From Hexactinellida sp. DTS-2022 (Eukaryota; Porifera; Hexactinellida), in the NCBI GenBank assembly GCA_028753945.1, contig JAPNXP010000008.1, positions 3,038,001-3,102,000 on the forward strand: a DNA stretch of 64,000 nucleotides, written 5' to 3'. This document shows, one piece after another, positions 33,536-48,117 of this stretch. Each line of letters begins with the position of its first letter. Position 1 is the stretch's first letter. A program made the translations under genes and the position numbers. The notes beneath the pieces are model-generated. The model worked only from the letters and a program-made list of their open reading frames with translations. It was not told where the DNA came from and did no database searches.

Positions 33536-36500
33536 AATCCAAAATTGCAGCCTGTGCCGACGCATGTTCCTTTGGTGGCACTATATTTTGGTGGTGGTTT
33601 ATTGATAGTGCCTCCAAAGGAACATGCTGTCGCCACTGGCTGCAATTTTGGATTTTTTTTTCGCCATGTCATCATCACTATGAAGGTGTTAAATTATTTC
33701 AGAAAGGTGTTTCAGAAGGCAACGACCCTTAGAGTCGTGGAAGTTTCCATTTTGCTCACTTCGTTTCAAAGATATTCAAGTTTCAGTAGAATATAATAAG
33801 TGCTGAGTCAGCATTTTTTATGTGAGTGTTGGGTCATCACCCAACACCAACTAACCCATTTTAAATGTCGAATTAAAAAAATTGTAAAAATACATTTTTT
33901 TAACGATGTCATCATCACCTCAAGGTGTCAAGACCCACTTGTATAGGTGGTACCTGGCATAAGGACCAATTGATAAATTGAAAGTTTATTTATATCTTGT
34001 ATCATCTCTGAGATTAATGAAATTTAGCTAATTAGCATAAAAATTTAATTAATGTATTAATTATTTAACACCATTATTATATACAGCAAAATAAATTAAG
34101 TTCAATTATTTGCAATTATTATTAATCTAAATTGAATTTCACTATAATGTTTGAATTCCACGCACTCGATAACCCCAATAATCCAATTGGAACCGTCTAT
34201 AAGTTAAATACAAAAGGAATTAATTATAATTAATTACGTCAGTACATTAATTGTGCAAGAATATTCTCGCCGAAAAAAATATATTCACTTAATCTGTCGT
34301 TGTTGTGGAATGTAAAATCTTAACGGTTCTATCATAAACCATCTTGAGTTTAAAGCCATTCATTCATTATGTATTGATAATAAATTATATTATTAGTTAT
34401 AAATTTTAGCAATGTTATCCACGGTTAAGTTGAATTAAGTCAACAAATTCCTTATATTATAATATTTTATTTAATCCATTGTATAGTAATACTACAATTA
34501 AATAGAAGCCAGCTGGAATTTATAAGTTAAATCAATATAATTATCGCAAGTTGAATCACTAGAGTAGGATTTAACAAGTTAAATCAATATAATTATTACA
34601 AGTTGAAACAATGGAATTAGATTTCACAGTTTTACTGAAATTGAATTGTGAGTAAACAAAGAAATTTCAACCCCCATTTATGGCAGAAATTGATCCCTTT
34701 ATTGAAAAATTTCTTCTCCCATCAGACGCAGAATTTTATGGCGAATCCAAATGTGAAATAAAATTGGGGGTTTAGTAAACAATTTTTGAGTTATGGACCA
34801 GACAAAATTTGAAAGGTGTCAAAGATGTGTCAAAAATTTGTTAATAAAAAAACGTAACCCCAGGTGCAAATTAGACGGTCCCATCGCACCTACATGCCAA
34901 GTTTCAGCTCTCTATGTATGCAGGTGTGGCCAGGGCACCTGCTACGGAGAAATAAAAAAAAATCAAAAATTGCAGCCTGTGCCGACGCATTTTCCATTGG
35001 TGGCACTATATTTTGGTGGTGATTTATTGATAGTGCCTCCAAAGGAACATGCTGTCGGCACAAGCTGCAATTTTTGATTTTTTTTCGCCTAGTCATCATC
35101 ACTATGAAGGTGTTGAATTATTTCAGAAAGGTGTTTCAGTAGGCAACGACCCTTAGAGTGGTGCAAGTTTCCATTTAGCTCACTTCATTTGAGAGATATT
35201 CAGGTTTCAGTAGAATATAATCTGTGATGACTCAGCATTTTTAAAGTGCGTATTGGGTATCCACCCAACTCCAACCAACCCATGCGAATTATTTAATTCA
35301 CAGAATTGTAAAAATACATTTTTTTGACGATGTCATCATCACCTCAAAGTGTCAAGACTCACTTGTATAGGTGGTACGTGGCATAAGGACCAATTGATAA
35401 ATTGAAAGTTTGTTTCTATCTTGTATCATCTCTGAGATTAATGAAATTTAGCTAATTAGTATAAATATTTAATTAATAAATTAATAATTTAACATCATTA
35501 TTATGTACAGCAAAATAAATAAAGTTTAATTATTTGCACTTATTATTAATTTAAATCGAATTTCACTGTCATATTTGAATTCAGCGCACTCGATAACCCC
35601 AATAATCCAATTGGAACCGTCTATAAGTTAAATACAAAAGGAATTAATTATAATAAATTACGTCAGTACATTAATTGTGCAAGAATATTCTCGCGAAATA
35701 AATATAATCACTTTATCTGTCGTTGTTGTGGAATGTAAAATGTTAACGGTTCTATCATAAACCATCTTTAGTTTAATGCCATTCATTACTTATTGATAAT
35801 ACATTAAATTATTAGTTATTTATTTTAGCAATGTTATCCACGGTGAGTTGAGTAAAGTCAACAAATTCCTTATATAAATTAATTTAATTTAATCCATTGT
35901 ATAGTAATGCTAGAATTAAATAGAAGCCAGCTGGAATTTATAAGTTAAATCAATATAATTATCGCAAGTTGAATCACTAGAGTAGGATTTAACAAGTTAA
36001 ATCAATATAATTATCGCAAGTTGAATCACTAGAGTAGGATTTAACAAGTTAAATCAATATAATTATTACAAGTTGAAACAATAGAATTAGATTTAACACT
36101 TTACTGAAATTGAAGTGTGAGTAAACAAAGAAATTTCAACCCCCATTTATGGCAGAAATTGACCCCTTTATTGGAAAATTTATTCTCCCATCAGACGCAG
36201 AATTTTATGGCGAATCCAAATATGAAATGAAATTGGGGGTTTAGTAAAACATATTTTGAGTTATGGACCAGACAAATTTTTAAAGGTGTTAAAGATGTGT
36301 CAAAAATTTGTTAACGAAAAATCGTAACCCCAGGTGCAAATTAGACGGTCCCATCGCACCTACATGCCAAGTTTCAGCCCATCAACAATTAAGCTCTGGC
36401 CAGGGCACCGTCTACGGAGAAAAAAATAATAATAAAAAAAAAAATCCAAAATTGCAGCCTGTGCCGACGCATGATCCTTTGGTGGCACTATATTTTGTTG

Positions 36501-38565
36501 TTGGTTTATTGATAGTGCCTCCAAAGGAACATGCTGTCGGCACAGGCTGCAATTTTGGATTTTTTTTTTTCGCCATGTCATCATCACTATGAAGGTGTTA
36601 AATTATTTCAGAAAGGTGTTTCAGAAGGCAACGACCCTTTAGAGTGGTGGAAGTTTCCATTCAGCTCACTTCATTAAAGAGATATTCAAGTTTCAGTAGA
36701 ATATAATCTGTAATGACTCAGCATTTTTTAAGTGGGTGTTGGGTCATCAACCAACATTAACTAACCCATTTTAAATATCGAATTAACAAAATTGTAAAAA
36801 CACATTTTTTTAACGATGTCATCATCACCTCAAGGTGTCAAGACCCACTTGTATAGGTGGCACGTGTCATAAGGACCAATTGATATATTGAAAGTTTGTT
36901 TCTATCTTCTATGATCTCTGAGATTTATGATATTTAATTAATTAGTATAAATAATTATTAATATTATTTATAATATGACACCAATTTCAATGTCAACATA
37001 CAATTATTAAGTTCAATTATTTTGTCATAAATAATTAATTAATTAATTTATCTATCAAATTTCAATTCCGCACACTCGATAACCTCTAATATACAAATTG
37101 GAAGCTTCTATATAAGTTAAATACAAACTGAATTATTTATAATTAATTACGTCAGTATATTAACAGTGCAATTATATTCTCGCAGAAGTAAATATAATCA
37201 CATAATATGTCGTTGTTATGAAATATATAATCTTAATTTTCAATTGCAAAATAGAAGCCAGCTTGAATTCACAAGTTAAATCAATATAATTATAGCAAGT
37301 TGAATCACTAGAGTAGGATTTAACAAGTTAAATCAATATAATTATTACAAGTTGAAACAATGGAATTAGATTTCACAGTTTTGCTGAAAATGAAGTGTGA
37401 GTAAACAAAGAAATTTCAACCCCCATTTATTGCAGAAATCAAACCCTTTATTGAAAGTTTTCTTCTCCCATCAGACGCAGAATTTTATGGCGAATCCAAA
37501 TATGAAATAAAATTTGGGGGTTTAGTAAAACATATTTTGAGTTATGGACCAGACAAATTTTAAAAGGTGTTAAAGATGTGTCCAAAATTTGTTAATCAAA
37601 AATCGTAACCCCAGGTGCAAATTAGACGGTCCCATCTCACCTACATGCAAAGTTTAAGCCCATCAACTATAAAGCTCTGGCCAGGGCACCGTCTACGGAG
37701 AAAAAAAAAAATCCAAAATTGCACCCTGTGCCGACGCATGTTCCTTTGGTGGCACTATATTTTGTTGGTTGTTTATTGATAGTGCCTCCAAAGGAACATG
37801 CTGTCGGCGCAGGCTGCAATTTTGGAATTTTTTTCGCCAAGTCATCAACGCCCAAGGTGTGAAGAAGCATTTGTTAATTGGTCCGAGTCACAAGGAACGG
37901 TAGATAAATTTGAAGTTTGTTTCTATCTTAAACAATCTTGAGTTTGATGCCATTCATTCAATATATATTGATAATAAATTATATTATTAGTTATTTATAT
38001 TAGCATTGTTATCCACGGTTGAGTTGAATTAAGTCAACAAATTCCTTATATTATATTATTTTTTTTAATCCATTGAATGGTAAATTAAATAGAAGCCAGC
38101 TGGAATTTATAAGTTAAATCAATATAATTATCGCAAGTTGAATCACTAGAGTAGGATTTAACAAGTTAAATCAATATAATTATTACAAGTTGAAACAATG
38201 GAATTAGATTTAACACTTTTACTGAAATTGAAGTGCGAGTAAACAAAGAAATTTCAACCCCCATTTATGGCAGAAATTAAACCATTTATTGAAAATTTTC
38301 TTCACCCATCATACGCAGAATTTTATGGTGAATCCAAATATGAAATAAAATTTGGGGGTTTATTAAAGCATATTTTGAGTTATGGACCAGACAAATTTTG
38401 AAAGGTGTTAAAGATGTGTGCAAAATTTCGTAATCAAAAATCGTAACCCCAGGTGCAAATTAGACGGTCCCATCGCACCTACATGCCAAGTTTCAGCCCA
38501 TCAACAATTAAGCTCTTGCCAGGGCACCGTCTACGGAGAAAAAATAAAAATAATAATAATATAAA
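33536..38565 (+). repeat. Four class A units, head to tail
   Basis: Hairpins at 33536-33654, 34961-35079, 36443-36561 and 37710-37828, each followed by a forward class A body ending CTACGGAG. The first two bodies share a middle section ending in TTATCCACGG that the third lacks. The fourth is short and starts with a different head (GTCATCAACGCCCAAGG). Spacing is 1.26-1.48 kb. Confidence 0.85.
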
Positions 38566-38765
38566 TAAAGGCAGTGATTCCAATACTGGGCCACTATACT
38601 ATAGTATAGTCGGCACAGTAATAAAAATAATAAAAATAAAGGCAGTGATTCTAATACTGGGCCACTATACTATAGTATAGTCGACACAGTAAAAATAATA
38701 AAGGCAGTGATTCCAATACTGGGCCACTATACTATAGTATAGTCGGCACAGTAATAATAATAAAA
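38566..38765. repeat. Three P modules in tandem
   Basis: Three copies of AAGGCAGTGATTCCAATAC, then the CTGGGCC stem and the ACTATACTATAGTATAGT palindrome, joined by AAT/AAAAT microsatellite. They lie between a class A tail and the hairpin at 38769-38885. Confidence 0.9.
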
Positions 38766-38768
38766 AAA

Positions 38769-40194
38769 AATCCAAAATTGCAGCTGTGCCGACGCATGTT
38801 CCTTTGGTGGCACTATATTTTGGTGGTTGTTTATTGATAGTGCCTCCAAAGGAACATGCTGTCGGCACAGCTGCAATTTTGGATTTTTTTTTTTCGCCTA
38901 GTCATCATCACTATGAAGGTGTTAAAATATTTCAGAAAGGTGTTTCAGTATGCAACGACCCTTAGAGTGGTGGAAGTTTCCATTTAGCTCACTTCATTTG
39001 AGAGATATTCAAGTTTCAGTAGAATATAATCTGTGATGACTCAGCATTTTTAAAGTGCGTGTTGGGTATTCACCCAACTCCAACCAACCCATGCGAATTA
39101 TTTAATTCACAAAATTGTGAAAATACATTTTTTTGACGATGTCATCATCACCTCAAGGTGTCAAGACCCACTTGTATAGGTGGTACCTGGCATAAGGACC
39201 AATTGATAAATTGAAAGTTTGTTTCTATCTTGTATCATCTCTGAGATTAATGAAATTTACCTAATTAGTATAAATATTTAATTAATAAATTAATAATTTA
39301 ACACCATTATTATGTACAGCAAAATAAATAAAGTTCAATTATTTGCACTTATTATTAATTTAAATCGAATTTCACTATCATATATGAATTCAGCGCACTC
39401 GATAACCCCAATAATCCAATTGGAAAATTCTATAAGTTAAATACAAAAGGAATTAATTATAATAAATTACGTCAGTACATTAATTGTGCAAAAAGAATAT
39501 TCTCGCCGAAATAAATATAATCACTTAATCTGTCGTTGTTGTGGAATGTAAAATCTTAACGGTTCTATCATAAACCATCTTTAGTTTAATGCCATTCATT
39601 CATTACTTATTGATAATAAATTAATTTATTAGTTATTTATTTTAGCAATGTTATCCACGGTGAGTTGAGTAAAGTCAACAAATTCCTTATATAAATTAAT
39701 TTAATTTAATCCATTGTATAGTAATGCTACAATTAAATAGAAGCCAGCTGGAATTTATAAGTTGAATCAATATAATTATCGCAAGTTGAATCACTAGAGT
39801 AGGATTTAACAAGTTAAATCAATATAATTATTACAAGTTGAAACTATGGAATTAGATTTAACACTTTTACTGAAATTGAAGTGTGAGTAAACAAAGAAAT
39901 TTCAACCCCCATTTATGGCAGAAATTAAACCATTTATTGAAAACTTTCTTCACCCATCAGACGCAGAATTTTATGGTGAATCCAAATATGAAATAAAATT
40001 TGGGGGTTTAGTAAAACAATTTTTGAGTTATGGACCAGACAAAATTTGAAAGGTGTTAAAGATGTGTCAAAAATTTCTTAATCAGAAATCGTTACCCCAG
40101 GTGCAAATTAGACGGTCCCATCGCACCTACATGCAAAGTTTAAGCCCATCAACTATAAAGCTGTGGCCAGGGCACCGTCTACGGAGAAAAAAAA
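38769..40194 (+). repeat. Class A unit with hairpin
   Basis: Hairpin 38769-38885, then a complete forward class A body ending CTACGGAG at about 40186. It is very close to the unit at 62256-63705. Confidence 0.85.
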
Positions 40195-40372
40195 AATCCA
40201 AAATTGCACCCTGTGCCGACGCATGTTCCTTTGGTGGCACTATATTTTATTACTGTGCCGACTATACTATAGTATAGTGGCCCAGTATTGGAATCACTGC
40301 CTTTATTATTATTACTGTGCCGACTATACTATAGTATAGTGGCCCAGTATTGGTCTTAGTGCCTTGGTTATT
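40195..40372. repeat. Half hairpin followed by two inverted P modules
   Basis: The first arm of a 119-bp hairpin (40195-40249) stops at its loop. Two P modules in reverse orientation follow. After them the array is in reverse orientation. This is an orientation-switch junction. Confidence 0.8.
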
Positions 40373-42648
40373 ATTATTTTCCTTCCGTATCCTCTCCACA
40401 GAACAGAGTTTTATTAACTAAGAGCCCAAATTTTCAGGATATGTGTCTCATGGGTTACAGATGTGCACCTGGGGTCACGTTTTTTTATCACATTTATTTG
40501 GCCACATTTTTGCACCTGTTTAATATTAGAAAAAGAACAATAAATATCCGCGAATATTTAATTTATATGCATTCGATAGAGAATTAAATTCTACACCTTT
40601 TCACAGTGCACGAATTTTTAAATTGGGCTTCGTTTGTTCCACAATTGAGTTGGAAATTTCCTTTGTTTACTAACACTTCAGTTCAGTTGAAAGTGTTAAA
40701 TCTAATTCTATTGTTTCAACTTGTGATTATTATATTGATTCAACTTGTGAGTTCGAGTAGGCTTCTATTTTCCAATTGAAAAAAAAGATTATATATTTCA
40801 CAACAACGACAGATTAAGTGATTATATTTATTTCTGCAAGAATACTCTTGCACTGTTAATATACTGACGTAATTAATTATAATTAATTAAGTCAGTATAT
40901 GACTTATATAGATGCTCCCAATTTGTATATTAGGCGTTATCGAGTGTGCGGAATTGAAATTTGATAGCCAAATAAATTAATAAATTATTTATGACAAAAT
41001 AATCAAACTTTATAAATATAAGTTGACATTGAAATTGGTGTTAAATTATAAATAATATTAATAATTATTTATACTAATTAATTAAATATCATAAATCTCA
41101 GAGACTATAGAAGATAGAAACAAACTTTCAATTTATCAATTGGTCCTTATGGCACGTGCCACCTATACAAGTGGATCTTGACACCTTGAGGTGATTATGA
41201 CATCGTCAAAAAAATGTGTTTTTACAATTTAGTTAATTCGATATTTAAAATGGGTTAGTTGATGTTGGGTGATGACCCAACACTCACATAAAAAATGCTG
41301 AGTCATCAGCTATTATATTCTACTGAAACTTGAATATCTTTGAAATGAAGTGATCAAAAACGAAACTTACATCTCAATGAGGGTAGTTGCCTTCTGTAAC
41401 ACCTTTTTGAAATAATTTAACACCTTCATAGTGATGATGACATGGCGAAAAAAAATCCAAAATTGCAGCTTGTGCCGACAGCATGTTCCTTTGGAGGCAC
41501 TGTCAATAAACCACAACCAAAATATAGTGCCCCCCAAGGAACATGCATCGGCACAGGCAGCAATTTTGTTATTATTATCCTTCCGTATCCTCTCCACAGA
41601 ACAGAGTTTAATTAACTAAGAGCCCAAATTTTCAGGATATGTGTTTCATGGGTTACAGATGTGCACCTGGGGTCACGATTTTTTATTACATTTTTTTGGA
41701 CACATTTTTGCACCTGTTTAATATTGAAACAGGAACAATAAATAGTACCCGAAAATTATATTTATATGCATTCGATAGAGAATTAAATTCTACACCTTTT
41801 CACAGTGCACGAATTTTCAAATTGTACTTAGTTTGTGCCACAATTGAGTTGCAAGTTTCCTTTGTTTACTAACACTTCAGTTCAATTGAAAGTGTTAAAG
41901 CTAATTCTATTGTTTCAACTTGTGATTATTGTATTGATTCAACTTGTGAGATTGAGTAGGCTTCTATTTTCTAATTGAAAACTAAGATTTTACATTCCAT
42001 AACAACGACAGATTATGTGATTATATTTACTTCTCCGTGAATATTCTTGCACAATGGATACGTGACATATTTAATTCTAATTAATTCGCTCTGAGTTTAA
42101 CTTATAGAGACGGTTCCAATTAGATTATTGGGGTCATCGAGTGCGCTGAATTCAAATATTATAATTAAATTAAATTAAAATTAATAATAATTGCAAATAA
42201 TTGAACTTCATTTATTTTGCTATACATAATAATGGTGTTAAATTATTAATAAATTAATAATTATTTATAATGATTTGATAAATAGCATTAATCTCAGAGA
42301 TTATACAAGATAGAGACAAACTTCCAATGTATCAATTGATCCTTATTCCACGTAGCACCTCTGCAAATATGTCTTGACACCTTGAGGTGTTAATGACATC
42401 TTCAAAAAAATGAGTTTTGAAAATTTTGTGAATTCTGTATTTCGAATGGGTTGGTTGCCGTTGGGTAATCACCCAACACGAACATAGAAAATGCTGACTC
42501 ATCACTTATTAAATTCTACTGAAACTTGAATATCTTTGAAATGAAGTGAGCTAAAACGAAACTTCCAACTCACTAAGGGTAGTTGCCTTTTGAAACACCT
42601 TTTTGAAATAATTTAACACCTCCATAGTGATGATGACATGGCGAAAAA
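40373..42648 (-). repeat. Two class B units in reverse orientation
   Basis: Bodies starting CCTTCCGTATCCTCTCCACA at about 40381 and 41579, separated by a hairpin at 41454-41568 whose outer stem is eroded on one side. Both end at a GATGACATGGCG head. Confidence 0.8.
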
Positions 42649-45401
42649 AATCCAAAATTGCAGCATGTGCCGACACCATGTTCCTTTGGAGGCACTATCA
42701 ATAAACCACCAACAAAATATAGTGCCACCAAAGGAACATGCGTCGGCACAGGCTGCAATTTTGGATTTTTTTATTTTTATTATTTTTTTTTTTTTTCTCC
42801 GTAGACGGTGCAATGGCCAGAGCTTAATTGTTGATGGGCTGAAACTTGGCATGTAGGTGCGATGGGACCGTCTAATTTGCACCTGGGGTTACGATTTTTT
42901 ATTAACAAATTTTGGACACATCTTTAACACCTTTCAAAATTTGTCTGGTCCATAACTCAAAATATGTTTTACTAAACCCGCAAATTTTATTTCATATTTG
43001 GATTCACCGTAAAATTCTGCGTCTGATGGGAGAAGAAATCTTTCAATAAGGGGTTTAATTTCTGCCACAAATGGGGGCTTAAATTTCTTTGTTTACTCAC
43101 ACTTCAGTTTCAGTAAAGTGTTAAATCTAATTCCATTGTTTCAACTTGTAATAATTATATTGATTTAACTTGTTAAATCCTACTCTAGTGATTCAACTTG
43201 CTATAATTATATTGATTTAACTTGTGAATTCAAGCTGGCTTCTATTTTGCAATTGAAAATTAAGATTATATATTTCATAACAACGACATATTATGTGATT
43301 ATATTTACTTCTGCGAGAATATAATTGCACTGTTAATATACTGACGTAATTAATTATAAATAATTCAGTTTGTATTTAACTTATATAGAAGCTTCCAATT
43401 TGTATATTAGAGGTTATCGAGTGTGCGGAATTGAAATTTGATAGATAAATTAATTAATTAATTATTTATGACAAAATAATTGAACTTAATAATTGTATGT
43501 TGACATTGAAATTGGTGTCATATTATAAATAATATTAATAATTATTTATACTAATTAATTAAATATCATAAATCTCAGAGATCATAGAAGATAGAAACAA
43601 ACTTTCAATATATCAATTGGTCCTTATGACACGTGCCACCTATACAAGTGGGTCTTGACACCTTTAGGTGATGATGACATCGTTAAAAAAATGTGTTTTT
43701 ACAATTTTGTTAATTCGATATTTAAAATGGGTTAGTTAATGTTGGTTGATGACCCAACACCCACTTAAAAAATGCTGAGTCATTACAGATTATATTCTAC
43801 TGAAACTAGAATATCTCTTTAATGAAGTGAGCTGAATGGAAACTTCCACCACTCTAAAGGGTCGTTGCCTTCTGAAACACCTTTCTAAAATAATTTAACA
43901 CCTTCATAGTGATGATGACTGGGCGAAAAAAAATCCAAAATTGCACCCTGTCTGACAGCATGCTCCTTTGGAGGCACTATCAATAACCAACCAATAAAAT
44001 ATAGTGCCACCAAAGGAACATGCGTCGGCACAGGGTGCAATTTTGGATTTTTGGTTGGTTATTGATAGTGCCTCCAAAGGAGCATGCTGTCAGACAGGGT
44101 GCAATTTTGGATTTTTTTTCGCCCAGTCATCATCACTATGAAGGTGTTAAATTATTTCAGAAAGGTGTTTCAGAAGGCAACGACCCTTTAGAGTGGTGGA
44201 AGTTTCCATTCAGCTCACTTCATTAAAGAGATATTCTAGTTTCAGTAGAATATAATCTGTAATGACTCAGCATTTTTTAAGTGGGTGTTGGGTCATCAAC
44301 CAACATTAACTAACCCATTTTAAATATCGAATTAACAAAATTGTAAAAACACATTTTTTTAACGATGTCATCATCACCTAAAGGTGTCAAGACCCACTTG
44401 TATAGGTGGCACGTGTCATAAGGACCAATTGATATATTGAAAGTTTGTTTCTATCTTCTATGATCTCTGAGATTTATGATATTTAATTAATTAGTATAAA
44501 TAATTATTAATATTATTTATAATATGACACCAATTTCAATGTCAACATACAATTATTAAGTTCAATTATTTTGTCATAAATAATTAATTAATTAATTTAT
44601 CTATCAAATTTCAATTCCGCACACTCGATAACCTCTAATATACAAATTGGAAGCTTCTATATAAGTTAAATACAAACTGAATTATTTATAATTAATTACG
44701 TCAGTATATTAACAGTGCAATTATATTCTCGCAGAAGTAAATATAATCACATAATATGTCGTTGTTATGAAATATATAATCTTAATTTTCAATTGCAAAA
44801 TAGAAGCCAGCTTGAATTCACAAGTTAAATCAATATAATTATAGCAAGTTGAATCACTAGAGTAGGATTTAACAAGTTAAATCAATATAATTATTACAAG
44901 TTGAAACAATGGAATTAGATTTAACACTTTACTGAAACTGAAGTGTGAGTAAACAAAGAAATTTAAGCCCCCATTTGTGGCAGAAATTAAACCCCTTATT
45001 GAAAGATTTCTTCTCCCATCAGACGCAGAATTTTACGGTGAATCCAAATATGAAATAAAATTTGCGGGTTTAGTAAAACATATTTTGAGTTATGGACCAG
45101 ACAAATTTTGAAAGGTGTTAAAGATGTGTCCAAAATTTGTTAATAAAAAATCGTAACCCCAGGTGCAAATTAGACGGTCCCATCGCACCTACATGCCAAG
45201 TTTCAGCCCATCAACAATTAAGCTCTGGCCATTGCACCGTCTACGGAGAAAAAAAAAAAAAATAATAAAAATAATAATAAAAAATCCAAAATTGCAGCCT
45301 GTGCCGACGCATGTCCCTTTGGTGGCACTATATTTTGGTGGTGGTTTATTGATAGTGCCTCCATAGGAACATGCTCTCGGCACAGGCTGCAATTTTGGAT
45401 T
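42649..45401. repeat. 2.7-kb near-perfect palindrome made of two class A units
   Basis: A reverse class A body (42768-43931) and a forward one (44114-45282) are mirror copies about a centre at 44022.5. GGCC at 42815-42818 pairs with 45227-45230, and CTGGGC ending 43924 pairs with 44121, so there is no net gap over 1.1 kb. Private changes such as CAATGGCC are shared by both arms. The central hairpin (43932-44113) is itself asymmetric over ~56 bp. Outer hairpins are at 42649-42767 and 45283-45401. Confidence 0.85.
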
Positions 45402-48117
45402 TTTTTTTCCGCCATGTCATCATCACTATGAAGGTGTTAAATTATTTCAGAAAGGTGTTTCAGAAGGCAACGACCGTTAGAGTCGTGGAAGTTTCCATTT
45501 TGCTCACTTCGTTTCAAAGATATTCAAGTTTCAGTAGAATATAATAAGTGATGAGTCAGCATTTTTTATGTGCGTGTTGGGTCATCACCCAAAACCAACT
45601 AACCCATTTTAATTGTCGAATTAAAAAAATTGTAAAAATACATTTTTTTAACGATGTCATCATCACCTCAAGGTGTCAAGACCCACTTGTATCGGTGGTA
45701 CCTGGCATAAGGACCAATTGATAAATTGAAAGTTTGTTTATATCTTGTATCATCTCTGAGATTAATGAAATTTAGCTAATTAGCATAAAAATTTAATTAA
45801 TGTATTAATTATTTAACACCATTATTATATACAGCAAAATAAATTATGTTCAATAATTTGCAATAATTATTAATTTAAATTGAATTTCACTATAATGTTT
45901 GAATTCCACGCACTCGATAACCCCAATAATCCAATTGGAACCGTCTATAAGTTAAATACAAAAGGAATTAATTATAATTAATTACGTCAGTACATTAATT
46001 GTGCAAGAATATTCTCGCCGAAATATATATATTCACTTAATCTGTCGTTGTTGTGGAATGTAAATCTTACGGTTCTATCTTAAACCATCTTGAGTTATTC
46101 ATTCATTATGTATTGATAATAAATTATATTATTAGTTATTTATTTTAGCAATGTTATCCACGGTTAAGTTGAATTAAGCAACAAATTCCTTATATTATAA
46201 TATTTTATTTAATCCATTGTATAGTAATACTACAATTAAATAGAAGCCAGCTGGAATTTATAAGTTAAATCAATATAATTATCGCAAGTTGAATCACTAG
46301 AGTAGGATTTAACAAGTTAAATCAATATAATTATTACAAGTTGAAACAATGGAATTAGATTTCACAGTTTTACTGAAATTGAAGTGTGAGTAAACAAAGA
46401 AATTTCAACCCCCATTTATGGCAGAAATTGATCCCTTTATTGAAAAATTTCTTCTCCCATCAGACGCAGAATTTTATGGCGAATCCAAATGTGAAATAAA
46501 ATTTGGGGGTTTAGTAAAACAATTTTTGAGTTATGGACCAGACAAAATTTGAAAGGTGTTAAAGATGTGTCAAAAATTTGTTAATAAAAAATCGTAACCC
46601 CAGGTGCAAATTAGACGCTCCCATCGCACCTACATGCCAAGTTTCAGCTCTCTATGTATAAAGGTGTGGCCAGGGCACCGTCTACGGAGAAAAAATAATC
46701 CAAAATTGCAGCTGTGCCGACGCATGTTCCTTCGGTGGCACTATATTTTGGTGGTGGTTTATTGATAGTGCCTCCAAAGGAACATGCTGTCAGCACTGCT
46801 GCAATTTTGGATTTTTTTGCCATGTCATCATCACTATGAAGGTGTTAAATTATTTCAAAAGGTGTTACAGAAGGCATCGACCCTTAGAGTGGTGGAAGTT
46901 TCCATTTAGTTCATATAATTTTAGAGATATTCAAGTTTGAGTAGAATATAATAGCTGATGACTCAGCATTTTTTATGTGTGTGTTGGGTCATCACCCAAC
47001 ATCAACTAACCCATTTTAAATATCGAATTAACAAAATTGTAAAAATACATTTTTTTGACGATGTCATAATCACCTCAAGGTGTCAAGACCCACTTGTATA
47101 GGTAGTACGTGCCATAAGGACCAATTGATAAATTGAAAGTTTGTTTCTATCTTGTATCATCTCTGAGATTAATGAAATTTAGCTAATTAGTATAAATATT
47201 TAATTAATAAATTAATAATTTAACACCATTATTATGTACAGCAAAATAAATAAAGTTCAATTATTTGCACTTATTATAAATTTAAATCGAATTTCACTAT
47301 CATATTTGAATTCAGCGCACTCGATAACCCCAATAATCCAATTGGAACCGTCTATAAGTTAAATACAAAAGGAATTAATTATAATAAATTACGTCAGTAC
47401 ATTAATTGTGCAAGAATATTCTCGCGAAATAAATATAATCACTTTATCTGTCGTTGTTGTGGAATGTAAAATGTTAACGGTTCTATCATAAACCATCTTT
47501 AGTTTAATGCCATTCATTACTTATTGATAATAAATTAAATTATTAGTTATTTATTTTAGCAATGTTATCCACGGTGAGTTGAGTAAAGTCAACAAATTCC
47601 TTATATAAATTAATTTAATTTAATAAATTGCATAGTAATGCTAGAATTAAATAGAAGCCAGCTGGAATTTATAAGTTAAATCAATATAATTATCGCAAGT
47701 TGAATCACTAGAGTAGGATTTAACAAGTTAAATCAATATAATTATTACAAGTTGAAACAATAGAATTAGATTTAACACTTTACTGAAATTGAAGTGTGAG
47801 TAAACAAAGAAATTTCAACCCCCAGTTATGGCAGAAATTGACCCCTTTATTGGAAAGTTTATTCTCCTATCAGACGCAGAATTTTATGGCGAATCCAAAT
47901 ATGAAATAAAATTTGGGGGTTTATTAAAACATATTTTGAGTTATGGACCAGACAAATCTTTAAAGGTGTTAAAGATGTGTCAAAAATTTGTTAACGAAAA
48001 ATCGTAACCCCAGGTGCAAATTAGACGGTCCCATCGCACCTACATGCCTAGTTTCAGCCCATCAACAATTAAGCTCTGGCCAGGGCACCGTCTACGGAGA
48101 AAAAAAAAATAATAAAA
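45402..48117 (+). repeat. Two class A units, head to tail
   Basis: Forward bodies at 45402-46696 and 46814-48117 with a hairpin at 46697-46813. Both end CTACGGAG plus an A-rich tract. Confidence 0.85.

Noticed and set aside
46940-46990. CTGATGA motif resembling a hammerhead ribozyme core
   Set aside because: Most units read CTGTGATGA, and no matching GAAA segment with supporting stems follows nearby.
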